A DNA stretch of 64,000 nt from Schistosoma mansoni (Eukaryota; Platyhelminthes; Trematoda; Strigeidida; Schistosomatidae): contig NC_031502.1 of assembly GCF_000237925.1 (NCBI RefSeq), positions 19,218,909 to 19,282,908 on the forward strand, written 5' to 3'. Below the pieces are notes generated by a model, which did not search any database, was not told the DNA's origin, and saw only the letters and a program-made list of their open reading frames with translations. The translations under genes and the position numbers were made by a program. This document shows, in pieces, positions 39,740-49,863 of this stretch (its first letter is position 1; every line of letters starts with the position of its first letter).

Positions 39740-40420
39740 AGATTTTGGATTCATAATTTCCAGTGCACCGATTAATTTCATTCATATTTCTATGGTCATT
39801 TGAGTTATGTCTATACATATAGTCCTCAGACAGCATTGATGGGTACACATATTGTGTTTTGCTAGTGAATTCTGGGTTAAGATGCAGATTAGTTGTCTTG
39901 TTATTGATTCCTATTAGGTAACCACTGTTGTTATCAGTTGGAGTATTGTGTGAATTCCTAAACGTTGATGTTCCATCCTCTAAATTTATTTTTCTATAAT
40001 CATTATTACTCAAAGAATTTGCAGAGCCGATTTCTGTTGTTATATTATTAGTATTGATTAATTTGTTCTGAGTCTGGTTCAAATTACTTTGAGTTGTATA
40101 AACTGTATCCATTGATTTAAAGAGAGACATTTCTTCTTCAGTTGACATATTATTAGGATGAAGAGATGTAAGACCGTTTTTTATACTATTAACAACAATT
40201 CTTGGCCTTTCTAAGAACTCATTTGTTGACGATTTGTATGCGGAATGATGATAAACATCAAAGCTATCCATAAGTTGATTGGTTCCTGATAAGCTGCGTA
40301 GTGGTAATTCGTCATGGACATTTGATTCAAGTTTATTCAGACTACTCGCCTGATCTGTACACATCCAGTCAGTAGCATCTGCAAATTTTTTGAAATTGCT
40401 TCCATTTTTGAAAACTTTAT
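39740..40420 (-). CDS. ETS factor, large internal exon (681 bp)
   Basis: Bounded by acceptor TACTTTATAG and donor GTAAGT on the minus strand. It starts and ends in phase 1 and codes 226 whole codons. The translation begins KVFKNGSNFKKFADATDWMC and is otherwise N/S/T-rich and probably disordered, typical of the region between the Pointed and ETS domains. No known domain is seen. Assignment to this gene rests on strand, order and exact phase agreement with the exons at 42016 and 37023. Confidence 0.85.
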
Positions 40421-41341
40421 CTATAAAGTATCAGATGTAATGTTGAAGAAAAAGGAGATTTTTAATTTAGTATTAATTGACAGTTCTTTTTACGTAAAAT
40501 AACAAGAATATTTAAACAAACTTCTGAAATCGGGGAATACTGGAAAATTTATGCTTTCCGTTTTGGGACCTTTGAGTAGTTAGAATATCCAACTGTTTCC
40601 ATCAACTAACCATAAACATACTGTAATTAGATATCACTCATATATACTTAATGGTGTAAATTTCCGAATATTGATTGGAGGATAATGTATCAAAACTACA
40701 CTGAGACGATAACAGTTAAGTTTTACTTTAGCATGGTTGGGAAGAACTACATATATAGACAAAAAGCCTTATAAGGATCAAAATGAAATCTCAACATCCT
40801 TGATCGTATCTAAAATATTAAGTTTTGGTGGTGTATGGACCATGAAAAAACCATTGTCGTAACTTGGGATAGTGAAACGTAAGAATACGAGCATTGGAAC
40901 TACAGTTTCGGCTTATGCGTTCTAAAATAGAGATTAGGAAGTGAGTAAGAGTAATTAAAATTGTAGAATACTATGAGTTTACTATTCGTTACTTTCTCTT
41001 CAATTAATTACGAGCTATCGGAAAATGAAACATTAGAGGCAAACACATGTTGACTAAATTGTCCATTGGTTAGTAAACTCTCTCATATCTCAGCAGAGGT
41101 GTTTCATACGTATTAATGAACTAAGATAGTTATCTCAAAGGAAATCCGACACATTATTTTACTAGTTTAATTAACATCACAGATTTCATTTTATAGGCAT
41201 CCTCTTGTAGACTAAAACATCCTACAATAAATTTGTCCGAAATTTAGTAACTATAAGGTTGATCCTATGAAAAATAATGAAAAAGTACGGATAAAAATAC
41301 TATCATGTAATATTTGTCTGTCCTAGTTTGCTTGAAAGTAG

Positions 41342-41680
41342 GCATTCAACACTTTCTTATTTGAAGATATTGTTCAACTGCCATCAATTTGTGGCGAAAA
41401 CAGCAATTGTACAGAATTGATTAGATTATTTAAGAAAATTGATTCAAACTACAGGAAAAAATTGTTCATTTTTAATAAAAAATCCTTCTTGAACGAAGTA
41501 TTAATTATGTTAACAAGTGTCAGTGACAATTTTTGGGAACCTTTTTCTTTCATTCTTGAATGTGGCAAAATGAGTAGATCTATTCTGAACAGAATAGAGG
41601 AAAACTATCATGTATCAGGTATACCCCCTGACCAAATCAAATATCAACGGAATGTCCTTAACTGTCTGTTTAGAAGTTAA
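41342..41680 (+). CDS. Unassigned coding-like segment (112 codons)
   Basis: Open from an AG acceptor-like site (GAAAGTAG, 41341) to TAA at 41678-41680. It lies on the strand opposite the ETS gene and inside one of its introns. The peptide starts AFNTFLFEDIVQLPSICG and ends YQRNVLNCLFRS, with mixed composition including C, W, P and charged residues. I do not recognise it. It could be a terminal exon of an antisense gene, a retrocopy fragment, or a long chance frame in AT-rich DNA. Confidence 0.3.
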   Translation, partial: AFNTFLFEDIVQLPSICGENSNCTELIRLFKKIDSNYRKKLFIFNKKSFLNEVLIMLTSVSDNFWEPFSFILECGKMSRSILNRIEENYHVSGIPPDQIKYQRNVLNCLFRS

Positions 41681-42015
41681 TCTTATCAAATACAGAAAAA
41701 TGTTTGAATACTATTTTTTTATAATCCCGTTATCTCTCTTGGTTTCTTCAAAGTCTGAATAGTGTCTTACAGTGAAATACGTGGAGGATAAATAACACAA
41801 CAAAAACAGTTCCAAAAAATCTAAAAATGCTAATATCATTTATTAGTTGAAGATGCCAGGCATCCTTGTACACTGCTCTATCATTCTTATTGCACTAATC
41901 AGTCTTTTACATATTAACTGACTTTCAAATACCTGTAGATATAAATAAATTTAACCGAACCTAATCACCTTACTTTACTATAGCATATAATTTATAAAAT
42001 ATCAAAAGTGCTCAC

Positions 42016-42140
42016 CGGAAAACATTGCAGATGACGGGAAATTCATGAATTTATTATACTCAATAGTGTTTCCTCTTTCAACGGATTGTATATGGACGTT
42101 ATCGTTAGGAATATTTATATATGTATTGATAATTGTATAT
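42016..42140 (-). CDS. ETS factor, candidate internal exon (125 bp)
   Basis: Minus-strand acceptor with branch-like ACTAAT just before TAAG, and donor GTGAGC. It codes 41 whole codons (YTIINTYINIPNDNVH to FPSSAMFS), starting in phase 2 and ending with G, which joins AT of the next exon as GAT (Asp). No domain seen. Support is the splice signals, open frame and matching phase, weaker than for the later exons because no family motif is present. Confidence 0.65.
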
Positions 42141-43112
42141 CTTATTAGTAGTACAAAAAATGTGAGAGAAGAAATGACGAACAGACAGGGATGGATGAGT
42201 AGATAGGGATAGGAAACAGAACTAGATTATTGTCATGCTTTACATTAAAGTTATATTTACACCACTATTTTGTGACAACGGATGTGATGCTCATCTTCAT
42301 TGAGTGAGATTAAGTAGTGTTGAAATGAGATTAATAGACTAAGGGAAAAACTCATATTTATTGCACTAGTATCAGGTAAAAGCCAACAATAATAAACCAC
42401 CTAGAAGAAAACGTTTATTTCTCTTCCAATTAAAAGGGCGAATTTCGTAACGTTCTAATAATAATCTGATTAGAAAATTTATCAGGTACATGGAGAACAG
42501 CAACACGCTCACTAATATATACATACAAAGTAGTGAAAAATCCGTCCCCTCTCACCTAACCAATTAAGTAGATGTAGATAGCAAAATGTATGAAAAATAT
42601 CCTCTATAATTTCTATCTCATATTTGATTGGTTAACAAACTGTAAGTGAATTGCTGTTTCTTTTTGCTACCCATTCTCCCTATTTAACTCCTGGTCGCTG
42701 ATTTTTTGTTGATTAAAATGTATTTAATAAATAGATTGTTCTCTTTAGGCGATAATTGTTCAATATCAGATCGATACAAACAACTACAGAATCAAAATAT
42801 ATCTTTAGAATAATTAATATTGGCCATGTCATCCCATTTTAATTAGTTTTTTACTCATTGTTCACTAGTCAAACATTGGTCTGAGAACTAAGATCAAGAC
42901 AACTACGATAGAATAACACAGCTAACAGAAAGAGATCTAATAGACTACTCACAAATAAATTATTAAGTTTACAACACGATAATCTTCGATACATTTCCAG
43001 GTTAGTCAGTGGGCTTGTAACTAAGAATGAGTATAGTGAAATTCATGAACAGTATCACTAGATGACAAGTTTTATTGTAACAAGAGAGTTTGAAACTTAC
43101 AGGAACATATAA

Positions 43113-43142
43113 ATATATTGAGATAAGATGGTGGTTGGAGGT
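43113..43142 (-). repeat. Family C inverted left arm (30 bp, cut by gap 2)
   Basis: This 30-bp stretch is the exact reverse complement of 43551-43580, the 3' end of the plus-strand family C copy. It runs straight into gap 2, which presumably hides the rest of a minus-strand copy. Confidence 0.9.
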
Positions 43143-43342
43143 NNNNNNNNNNNNNNNNNNNNNNNNNNNNNNNNNNNNNNNNNNNNNNNNNNNNNNNNNN
43201 NNNNNNNNNNNNNNNNNNNNNNNNNNNNNNNNNNNNNNNNNNNNNNNNNNNNNNNNNNNNNNNNNNNNNNNNNNNNNNNNNNNNNNNNNNNNNNNNNNNN
43301 NNNNNNNNNNNNNNNNNNNNNNNNNNNNNNNNNNNNNNNNNN
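43143..43342. other. Assembly gap 2 (200 N)
   Basis: Exactly 200 N, a placeholder. It lies between oppositely oriented family C pieces, so a long hairpin-forming inverted repeat probably caused it. Confidence 1.
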
Positions 43343-43580
43343 TGATTGATCACGGGGTGGTGATCAATGTCATGTGTGTCAAGTCCTTCTTAGTGCTGAT
43401 CGAATGTTCAGTGGTAACGTCTCTGACTGTGAAGCTGAGTGACACGGGATCGAATCCGTCAGGGAGCACGAGTTCCCTCAAGACTACAGGTACACCTTGC
43501 TGACGAGTGCCAAGTAGCACGAAACCCAGGGTCAGGGTTTCCTGTTGACCACCTCCAACCACCATCTTATCTCAATATAT
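43343..43580 (+). repeat. SINE-like repeat, family C, complete copy
   Basis: The head TGATTGATCAC is followed by TCTTAGTGC, A-box-like TGTTCAGTGG (43405-43414), B box GGATCGAATCC (43447-43457), CTCAAGACTACAGG, the ribozyme, and the tail CTCCAACCACCATCTTATCTC. About 238 bp. The tRNA-like promoter suggests polymerase III transcription. Its last 30 bp and its first 64 bp each have an inverted partner nearby (43113-43142 and 43638-43701). Confidence 0.8.
43490..43545 (+). ncRNA. Hammerhead motif, family C, core present
   Basis: CTGACGAG (43500-43507), stem II GTGC/GCAC with a six-base loop, GAAA (43521-43524), helix III ACCC/GGGT, GTC (43531-43533), then AGGG, which can pair with CCTT of the upstream strand if one base next to the cleavage site is left unpaired. 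The core is complete, but helix I is irregular, probably from loss of one C after GTC. Activity uncertain. Confidence 0.6.
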
Positions 43581-43637
43581 AGTGCACGCAGAGTCGAGCC
43601 ACCTAGACTAGTGGCCACATTGCAACTTAATCGATAG

Positions 43638-43701
43638 CATTCGATCGGCACTAAGAAGGACTTGACACGCATGACATTAATCACCACCCAGCGATCAATC
43701 A
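43638..43701 (-). repeat. Family C head fragment in inverted orientation
   Basis: 64 bp matching the reverse complement of 43343-43406 with about five differences. It covers the element head only (GCACTAAGAAGGACTTGACA, then GATCAATCA). Together with the left arm it makes a minus-plus-minus arrangement. Confidence 0.85.
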
Positions 43702-44487
43702 ATTGTGAAATATAAATATATTATTAGAATGTAGTTTACGTTAGACGGTTATTGAAGATAGTCCGGGGCGCGATCTGTTTTCAAGCCGAATAATCTCCAT
43801 AAACATCCGATTGGTTTTATAATTTCAGACTGATTATATCATTTAGAATCAAAATGGGGATTTTACAGGTAAATGACTGAATCCATGAAAGCAAACACTA
43901 CCAAAAGCGAAAACACTGTTATTCGGTTGTTAAGAAACGTAAAGATACAGAAATTATTGTATTTTTGTCTTGTATAACTGAAAAATAATGACACATATTA
44001 CTGTATACTACGATACTCCAGCGTGTATTCAATGGAAATCCTGTTGTTGAACAAAGCAAGTTGTGACACGAGAAAACTTAAACCTGATCAACTAACGGTA
44101 TGAAAAATATTTATCCTCAGTTTGTTTTAGGAAGTCATTTATGAATAATGTGATACAGTCATTAAATTGACTTATAATAAAGTAAAATTTAACAATGGTT
44201 TTTCCCCCGTCATCAGACCTCCCATACACTACAAATTATTTATGTATTTTAGTTACACAGTCTTAAACAAGAAGATAAAGAATGTCTTTGACATAGTTTG
44301 CGTTTTATTTACTAATTAAAAGATAATGAATGTTGTAATCATTTTCTACTTAATCTTGAAATCGAAGTATCATGAAATTACTATGTCCTTAAAAAACGAG
44401 ATTAGTCCTGAACATTGGTTCCTTTTCATTCCCATGAAAAGTTTTCTGAATTAACGTTACCAATTATAAAAGGTTCAGTGTGATTAT

Positions 44488-44860
44488 GATCATATGCTCA
44501 CTAGTGACTGGCTCTATGACGTAATTCCTGGAGTTCTAGTGAGAAGTCGTGGCCAGTGGAGCTAATCCATGTCAGGTAGAGACAGGTATCTACCTTAGTA
44601 CAATGGAAGTTGTTCGCACAATTTCGTGGATCGGTTGAGGTTAGACATTAACACCGTTGGATGCCGGCTCAGTGGTCCATCGGTTAGGTGCTCTGGCGCG
44701 AGATTGGTAGGTCCTGGGTTCGAATCCCGCAAGGCGGGATCGTAAATGCACACCGCTGAGGAGTCCCACAGTGGGACGAAACGGCCGTCCAGTGCTTCCA
44801 GATTTTCCATGGTGGTCTAGCTCCAATTGACTCATTATCTTAACTGCATAATTATGACTT
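44488..44860 (+). repeat. SINE-like repeat, family B, full-length copy
   Basis: The longest family B copy. Its head, from GATCATATGCTCACTAGTGA, is shared with 52.57 kb and contains a CTCACTAG/CTAGTGAG hairpin. A linker with AACACCG leads to A box CGGCTCAGTGG (44665-44675) and a perfect B box GGTTCGAATCC (44717-44727), the ribozyme, then GTGGTCTAGC and the CAATTGACTCAT tail. About 370 bp. The sharp tRNA boxes suggest it is among the younger copies. Confidence 0.85.
44748..44797 (+). ncRNA. Hammerhead ribozyme, family B, intact core
   Basis: CTGAGGAG (44756-44763), a stem II of GTCCCAC/GTGGGAC (44763-44777), GAAA (44778-44781), self-complementary ACGGCCGT as a minimal helix III, cleavage triplet GTC (44787-44789), then CAGTG. 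Helix I pairs CACCG with CAGTG, with one mismatch. All invariant bases are present. The loop-less helix III suggests it works best as a dimer. Confidence 0.75.
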
Positions 44861-45243
44861 TTTTATTGTTTGCCGTTAATAATCTCAGAATGAAAAAAAA
44901 TACATTTCTTTAATGATATTCATGTTCGGATTTAAAAGCAATCCTAATTTTTTACTGTTATTTTTTTCTACATTTATGTACCTGGTTTTCTTCTCCTAAG
45001 CTGATGGTTATAAGTATGTTTTAATGGATCTGGAATCATCTTTCTTTACATTATTCATCCTTAAACATGATAATCCAGTACTTCTACAAAGTAAAATACT
45101 AGTTTTTAACTGATATTTCAGGTTATTTAAATCTCTGTGACAAATGTTCCTGCAAAATAGTTTATAAGTTATGACTTTTCAAATAAGATGCCTCGTTTTG
45201 GAATAACCTGCTCGTCTCTTTAAATTGGAATCCCATCAGTAGT

Positions 45244-45248
<5 letters not shown>

Positions 45249-45300
<52 letters not shown>
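45249..45300. repeat. Compound (CT)13(AT)13 microsatellite
   Basis: Thirteen CT units followed directly by thirteen AT units, ending where a ribozyme fragment starts. Likely length-polymorphic. Confidence 0.95.
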
Positions 45301-45329
45301 CGTTCTAGCATAGGACTCCTCAGAAGTGA
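45301..45329 (-). repeat. Family B hammerhead fragment
   Basis: On the minus strand this reads CACTTCTGAGGAGTCCTATGCTAGAACGA: helix I strand, an intact CTGAGGAG box and stem II, cut off before GAAA by the microsatellite. 29 bp only. Confidence 0.6.
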
Positions 45330-45909
45330 ATTACTGTTGTAGATCGTATTAAAGGCCGAACAATCCATTACATTCCTCAAGTCTGTTGATTCATGTACAG
45401 TAACAAGCAAACCTTAGTAACTGGTTATATGGGACTTCTACTAACTCTATGTATATGTTCAAGTATATCACATTTTTACAACCAGCATTACGAAACTGAC
45501 AAGAGTCAATAAGATGTAGTATACCACAGGAGTAGCAAGATTTGATATCCGATTATGATTTTGACACTGAATTAAAAGTACTCACGTACTTTGCTGAGCC
45601 TAAATAGTTGTATTCTGGTTAACTTTGAAGCTCTTATTAATAATCATAGGGTTTATGAATTTCAAACCAAAACACAATGTTGTCTATCACATCATTGATA
45701 ACATCTTAAGAAATTGAAAATCTCTGGAAGTTTGGAAAGTACACAAATGGTATCTAAATAACCTTCTTCTCACGTTTTGGAACGTTAATATCAGGGACGA
45801 GACAGCCACAAAGTTGAATATACAATCAATCACCCAAGAAACATTTGGCAGTTCAGATTTTGGGTTTCAGATTCCGATCTCTGATTTTCTGATTTAGATT
45901 ACGAATTAA

Positions 45910-46125
45910 TTTGTAGAACAAGATTTTTCATGTGTATCAAAAGAAATAACAGAAAGTGATCAGGAAGTAATTAATTCAATTTATCACACAAAAGAGAAAG
46001 AGGTTTTTCAGAAGATTCGAGATTCTTTAATTAACCATATACATCCACGTCAAATTACGAAGTTAGAAGTTTTATCAACTTTAGGACTATTGAATAAACA
46101 CCATATATCAAAATACCCCCAATAA
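45910..46125 (+). CDS. Unassigned coding-like segment (about 70 codons)
   Basis: Open frame after an acceptor-like TTAATTTGTAG (45916) to TAA at 46123-46125, with no ATG. The peptide includes DFSCVSKEITESDQEVINSI and ends LGLLNKHHISKYPQ, with an amphipathic, charged composition unlike most chance frames here. I do not recognise it. It may be an exon or a piece of an old retrocopy. Confidence 0.25.
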   Translation, partial: FVEQDFSCVSKEITESDQEVINSIYHTKEKEVFQKIRDSLINHIHPRQITKLEVLSTLGLLNKHHISKYPQ

Positions 46126-46157
46126 TGGTGGAGAAGATTTGTAGCTCAGGTGGATGA

Positions 46158-46190
46158 TTTTGATGGAGAGAGAACAAAACTCCATCAAAA
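46158..46190. repeat. Perfect 11-bp stem hairpin
   Basis: TTTTGATGGAG and CTCCATCAAAA form a perfect 11-bp stem around an 11-base loop. It follows GCTCAGGTGGATGA; a similar TTCAGGTGGATG occurs at about 9.47 and 50.45 kb. Confidence 0.8.
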
Positions 46191-46599
46191 CCCCCCAATA
46201 ATCTTTATGTTTCCATGAGAGTGAGCTGATATGCAATGATTCGAATTTTTTTGAATCCGTAATTTTAGTGGTGGAAAATACGATACTTAGGTCGTATTAG
46301 GAATTCATAATGACAGCATGAACTGCAGAAGTCCGAAACCCGAAATTGGCAGTGTATTCATAAAGCGTAAACAGAGGCAAACAGGAGTGAAAATTTTGAA
46401 TTGTACGGGAACTGAAGTAGCTATTTACTATAATTACTCGTTGTCTTTGCAAACATGCTTCTAAAAAGCGTAAATTAGATTATTTATTGGTTAATCACTG
46501 AGTAGTAACTGTCATAGTTGTCTAGTCTTATGGAGATGGTCAAATTCTACTGACCATGATGTGATGCGACTCGGCATTAAGCTCACTAAATTTGGATGT

Positions 46600-46790
46600 T
46601 AGGTGGTTTGAATTGATGGGCAGAAAGCCCTGAGCCTGATTTTCGTGCTAGTCGGGACCCGTCCTCAAGGCGTACCTGCAATGTTGGGGGGCTGATATTC
46701 TCTGTCGCTTTCTAACCTGAGTCGTCAGAGTAACTTAAACTAGTGAGCACATCCTGACTTAATCGATGGTTTGGTTTTAGATGGTTGGAA
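46600..46790 (-). repeat. Diverged family C-like relic
   Basis: On the minus strand the segments GGTACGCCTTGAGGACGGGTCC, CTAGCACGAAAA, CAGGCTCAGGG and CCACC follow the order of the 43.5-kb ribozyme. The box reads AGGACGGG, so it is inactive. CTTAATCGAT near 46.75 kb also recurs at 43.63 kb. Confidence 0.5.
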
Positions 46791-49589
46791 GTAGGCCTCA
46801 TTATTATTACTCCAGAAACTAGGAACTGTGACGGTCAGCGAAATCAAATCAAAAGAAATTATTCGACTGAAGAAATATTATTTGTTCGTTTGTGAGACAC
46901 AATGAAATATTTCCAAGTGTAAAACTGAAAAATGATGACAACTATTTTTCGTTGATATATGTTTACCAATAATGTTTGCATTAACGAGTTGTGATTTTAC
47001 CTTACTTCACAGTCATACTGATGAACACTGAAGGAAATAAAGTGGTTCTCATCTATTCAACTGAGAACCAAACTACCAGTTATATTTTTGACAAATGCAA
47101 AACGAGTAACTGAATATACTATATCACTAATTTTTAAAGACATTCGCGTAGTGTTCATTAGCAGTCAGAAGTGACACTACCTTCTGACAGTGTGGTAGTA
47201 TTTCTGACTATAATTGAAGATATTGTAGGTAAATATTCCCATAACTATTGAGCATTTTGTCTTGTTCAGTAGGGAAGGTTTTACATTCACATATAGTGTT
47301 TTTATGTGTAGACATTTTAGAAATCAAATCTATCCATTATTACATAGTTTCTCAATTCTGTATCCAAGATGCTCATAGAAACTGTATTTATAATAACTTA
47401 TATTGTTCGAGTTAAACTATATGAATATTTTCGCACGCAATCTAAAATAAAATAGTAGGCATATTCAATAGCAATGTTAATGTAAACTCTTAAATATTCC
47501 ATCTAACGCTTATAGAGTCATTTTAATTGCATAAATTGACCATACAATTTCAAGGCAAATCATAAGATAGTCTCTCGGTTTATTCTCTTATTGTAGAGCC
47601 ATTGATTGAATTTAGAGCCATTTTCTTATCTTAGCAACAAAGAATTCCAATTAACTGAAAGAAAACAGAATAAGAAACTCTTTAAGTCTACTTAATTCAT
47701 TCACAGAAGCATGAAACTGTTTAGGGTCAAAAATTATTGCCTCATTCATTTCTTGGGGGTGGATAGTTTGAAGAACTACTAAACATGTCTTTCAATATTC
47801 TTGAATGCTGTAATTAAATATTACACGAACATATGAGTTTGTATCATTTCTGGTAACTACTTCTTTGGGATTGTAGATAAACATATCAGTCCTTCTTTAA
47901 AATAAATGAAATGTAACAATTAGAAGATATATGACTAAATTTAATGAAGGAATTTTGTTCACCATGAATAAAAGTAGTGATTTCTGAAATACTGAAAACT
48001 TTATCTTTCGGCATTATAATTGTGAACATTGGGAAAGGCAGCAATTTTTAATAAGAGTAAAACTACCATCAATTTAAAATTGGGATGGATATTCCACATT
48101 AAAAAGATTCTTCTGACATTTAATCGCTTCTCGCTCATAAAGATCCAACATATTCCCCATTAAACTAATTACTTCATGAATTTTCTTAGAACTAAACATT
48201 AGATGGTTAAAACAGTTTACAAGTACTTGTCAATTTTATTAAAAGTTATGTGGTCTTACTAAGATTTTTGAGTCCATTAAGTAGGTAAATAAGTCTTCTT
48301 TGAATAACTTACTCAGAGTTCGGCGACTCTAACAATTTGACCAATCAGTAGGAAGATATGAGATCACTTTAAAAAATTGTTGAAAACTATGAAAGGTGAT
48401 CTGTTGTGCATTTTCTTTTCCAATCTAGACTCCTCAATAAATCATATTCAGCGAAAGCATCATGGAAACTAGGACGTTCTTGATATTTTTGTAAATTCTA
48501 CTTTATAACCTAATGAATGGAAATCTGAATTTTAGTTGATTAGTGATAAAAAACAACCAGTACCTCTGTGATAATTTCCTTCTTCTACATAACTTTCGTC
48601 TCTCATATGATTAATAATATTTCAGTTTAACCTCAGGGAATAACCTCTTCAAAAAAATACATTTAAGATCTCGAATTCAGATTCATATAGTAGAGGTTCT
48701 CGAAATCGTGTATATTTATACTGACGCTTTCCGAGAAAAAGCAAATGAATTCCATGACTTGATTCATCATTCTGACAGAATATTTTAATTTAACTGTATG
48801 TGAACCCAGAACAAAATCATATATATATAATAGTTTGTCATTTCGCATGTTTAAGTGACCACTGGATGTTACTTGGCATGAGGAAATATTTTAATAAATG
48901 AATATTTAGTTTAGTACAACTACGAAATAGTGCGCTCATCTTAGATGTCAAACGACGCTCATCCACTGTTAAAAATTTAAAACTCGTTTGAAAACTTCAA
49001 TTACCTTCAATCACTATTACTTAAAGACTTGTGGTTGATATTTACGTACCACATTATCAGTGCATGATATTCTGAATACCATTATGTTTATGAACGTTGG
49101 CGTTTTGTATGGGATATCACCATGGTTATAAACTTGGTAATTGACCTAGAACTCAGAGGAATTTGAAGTTAGTTTGCCTTTAAAGAAGGAGAAACAACAA
49201 TGAAGGGAGACATATAAAGTAATAGTATAAATATTAATTTATATATTACATTACATTCCTTAGAAAAACAAAGTTCCTGAGAAATATAGACCATTTTATG
49301 AACGACGCTCCTTGTGAGTATGCGTAGATAAATCCGTATATATTATTGTTGTTATTACTAATATTGATAGATAATATTACTATATTCATTGAAATACGCT
49401 TCATTGGATTATGAAGTACAGTTGTTGTAGGTCGATTGCACACAGCATGTCTATTTTTATGGCTGATTAACTTTCCATCATATCCGTTTCATATTACTGA
49501 CCTTATTTAACTAAGATCACTAATATACATATTTATAAAAACGCTTTAATAAATTAAAAGCTGTTTTTGTTGAATATTTAGTCATACAC

Positions 49590-49863
49590 CTATGACAATG
49601 TTAAATAGTTTAAATTAAGCAAAAATACTCCTTTTATGTAAACAAACGTCATGGAAACCTTTGTCCAGTTTAGTAAAGCTACCCATCTCATAGAATGATG
49701 ATTATGGGCAGTTGAATGACTAGTGTACACTACCCATTGGGCAACTATCAGCCAAAATGTTTCCTTAACTTGGTAGTCTCTCAATACAAATCCTACAATC
49801 AGGTTCATGGACTTACCTGGTCTTTTCTGTTGTGCTGTTTCTCACGATTACGAAACTCGGTTT
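49590..49863 (-). other. Candidate 47-bp ETS exon (49863-49817) and flanking open frame
   Basis: On the minus strand TACGAAG precedes and GTAAGT follows 47 bases open in the frame KPSFVIVRNSTTEKT. The exon would end with two extra bases (AG), which complete AGA (Arg) with the A that starts the 42140 exon. Only splice signals and phase support it. The adjoining 72-codon frame (49590-49808) is probably intron. Confidence 0.25.

Noticed and set aside
43072-43565. Open frames around gap 2
   Set aside because: They run through N bases or read the family C repeat; not genes.
44665-44740. A possible tRNA gene at the family B promoter
   Set aside because: Repeated at 36.45 kb within the same element and followed by a hammerhead; it is the SINE head.
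49590-49808. Minus-strand 72-codon frame tested as a Pointed domain
   Set aside because: It lacks the W...WL and G..LC pattern of Pointed domains.
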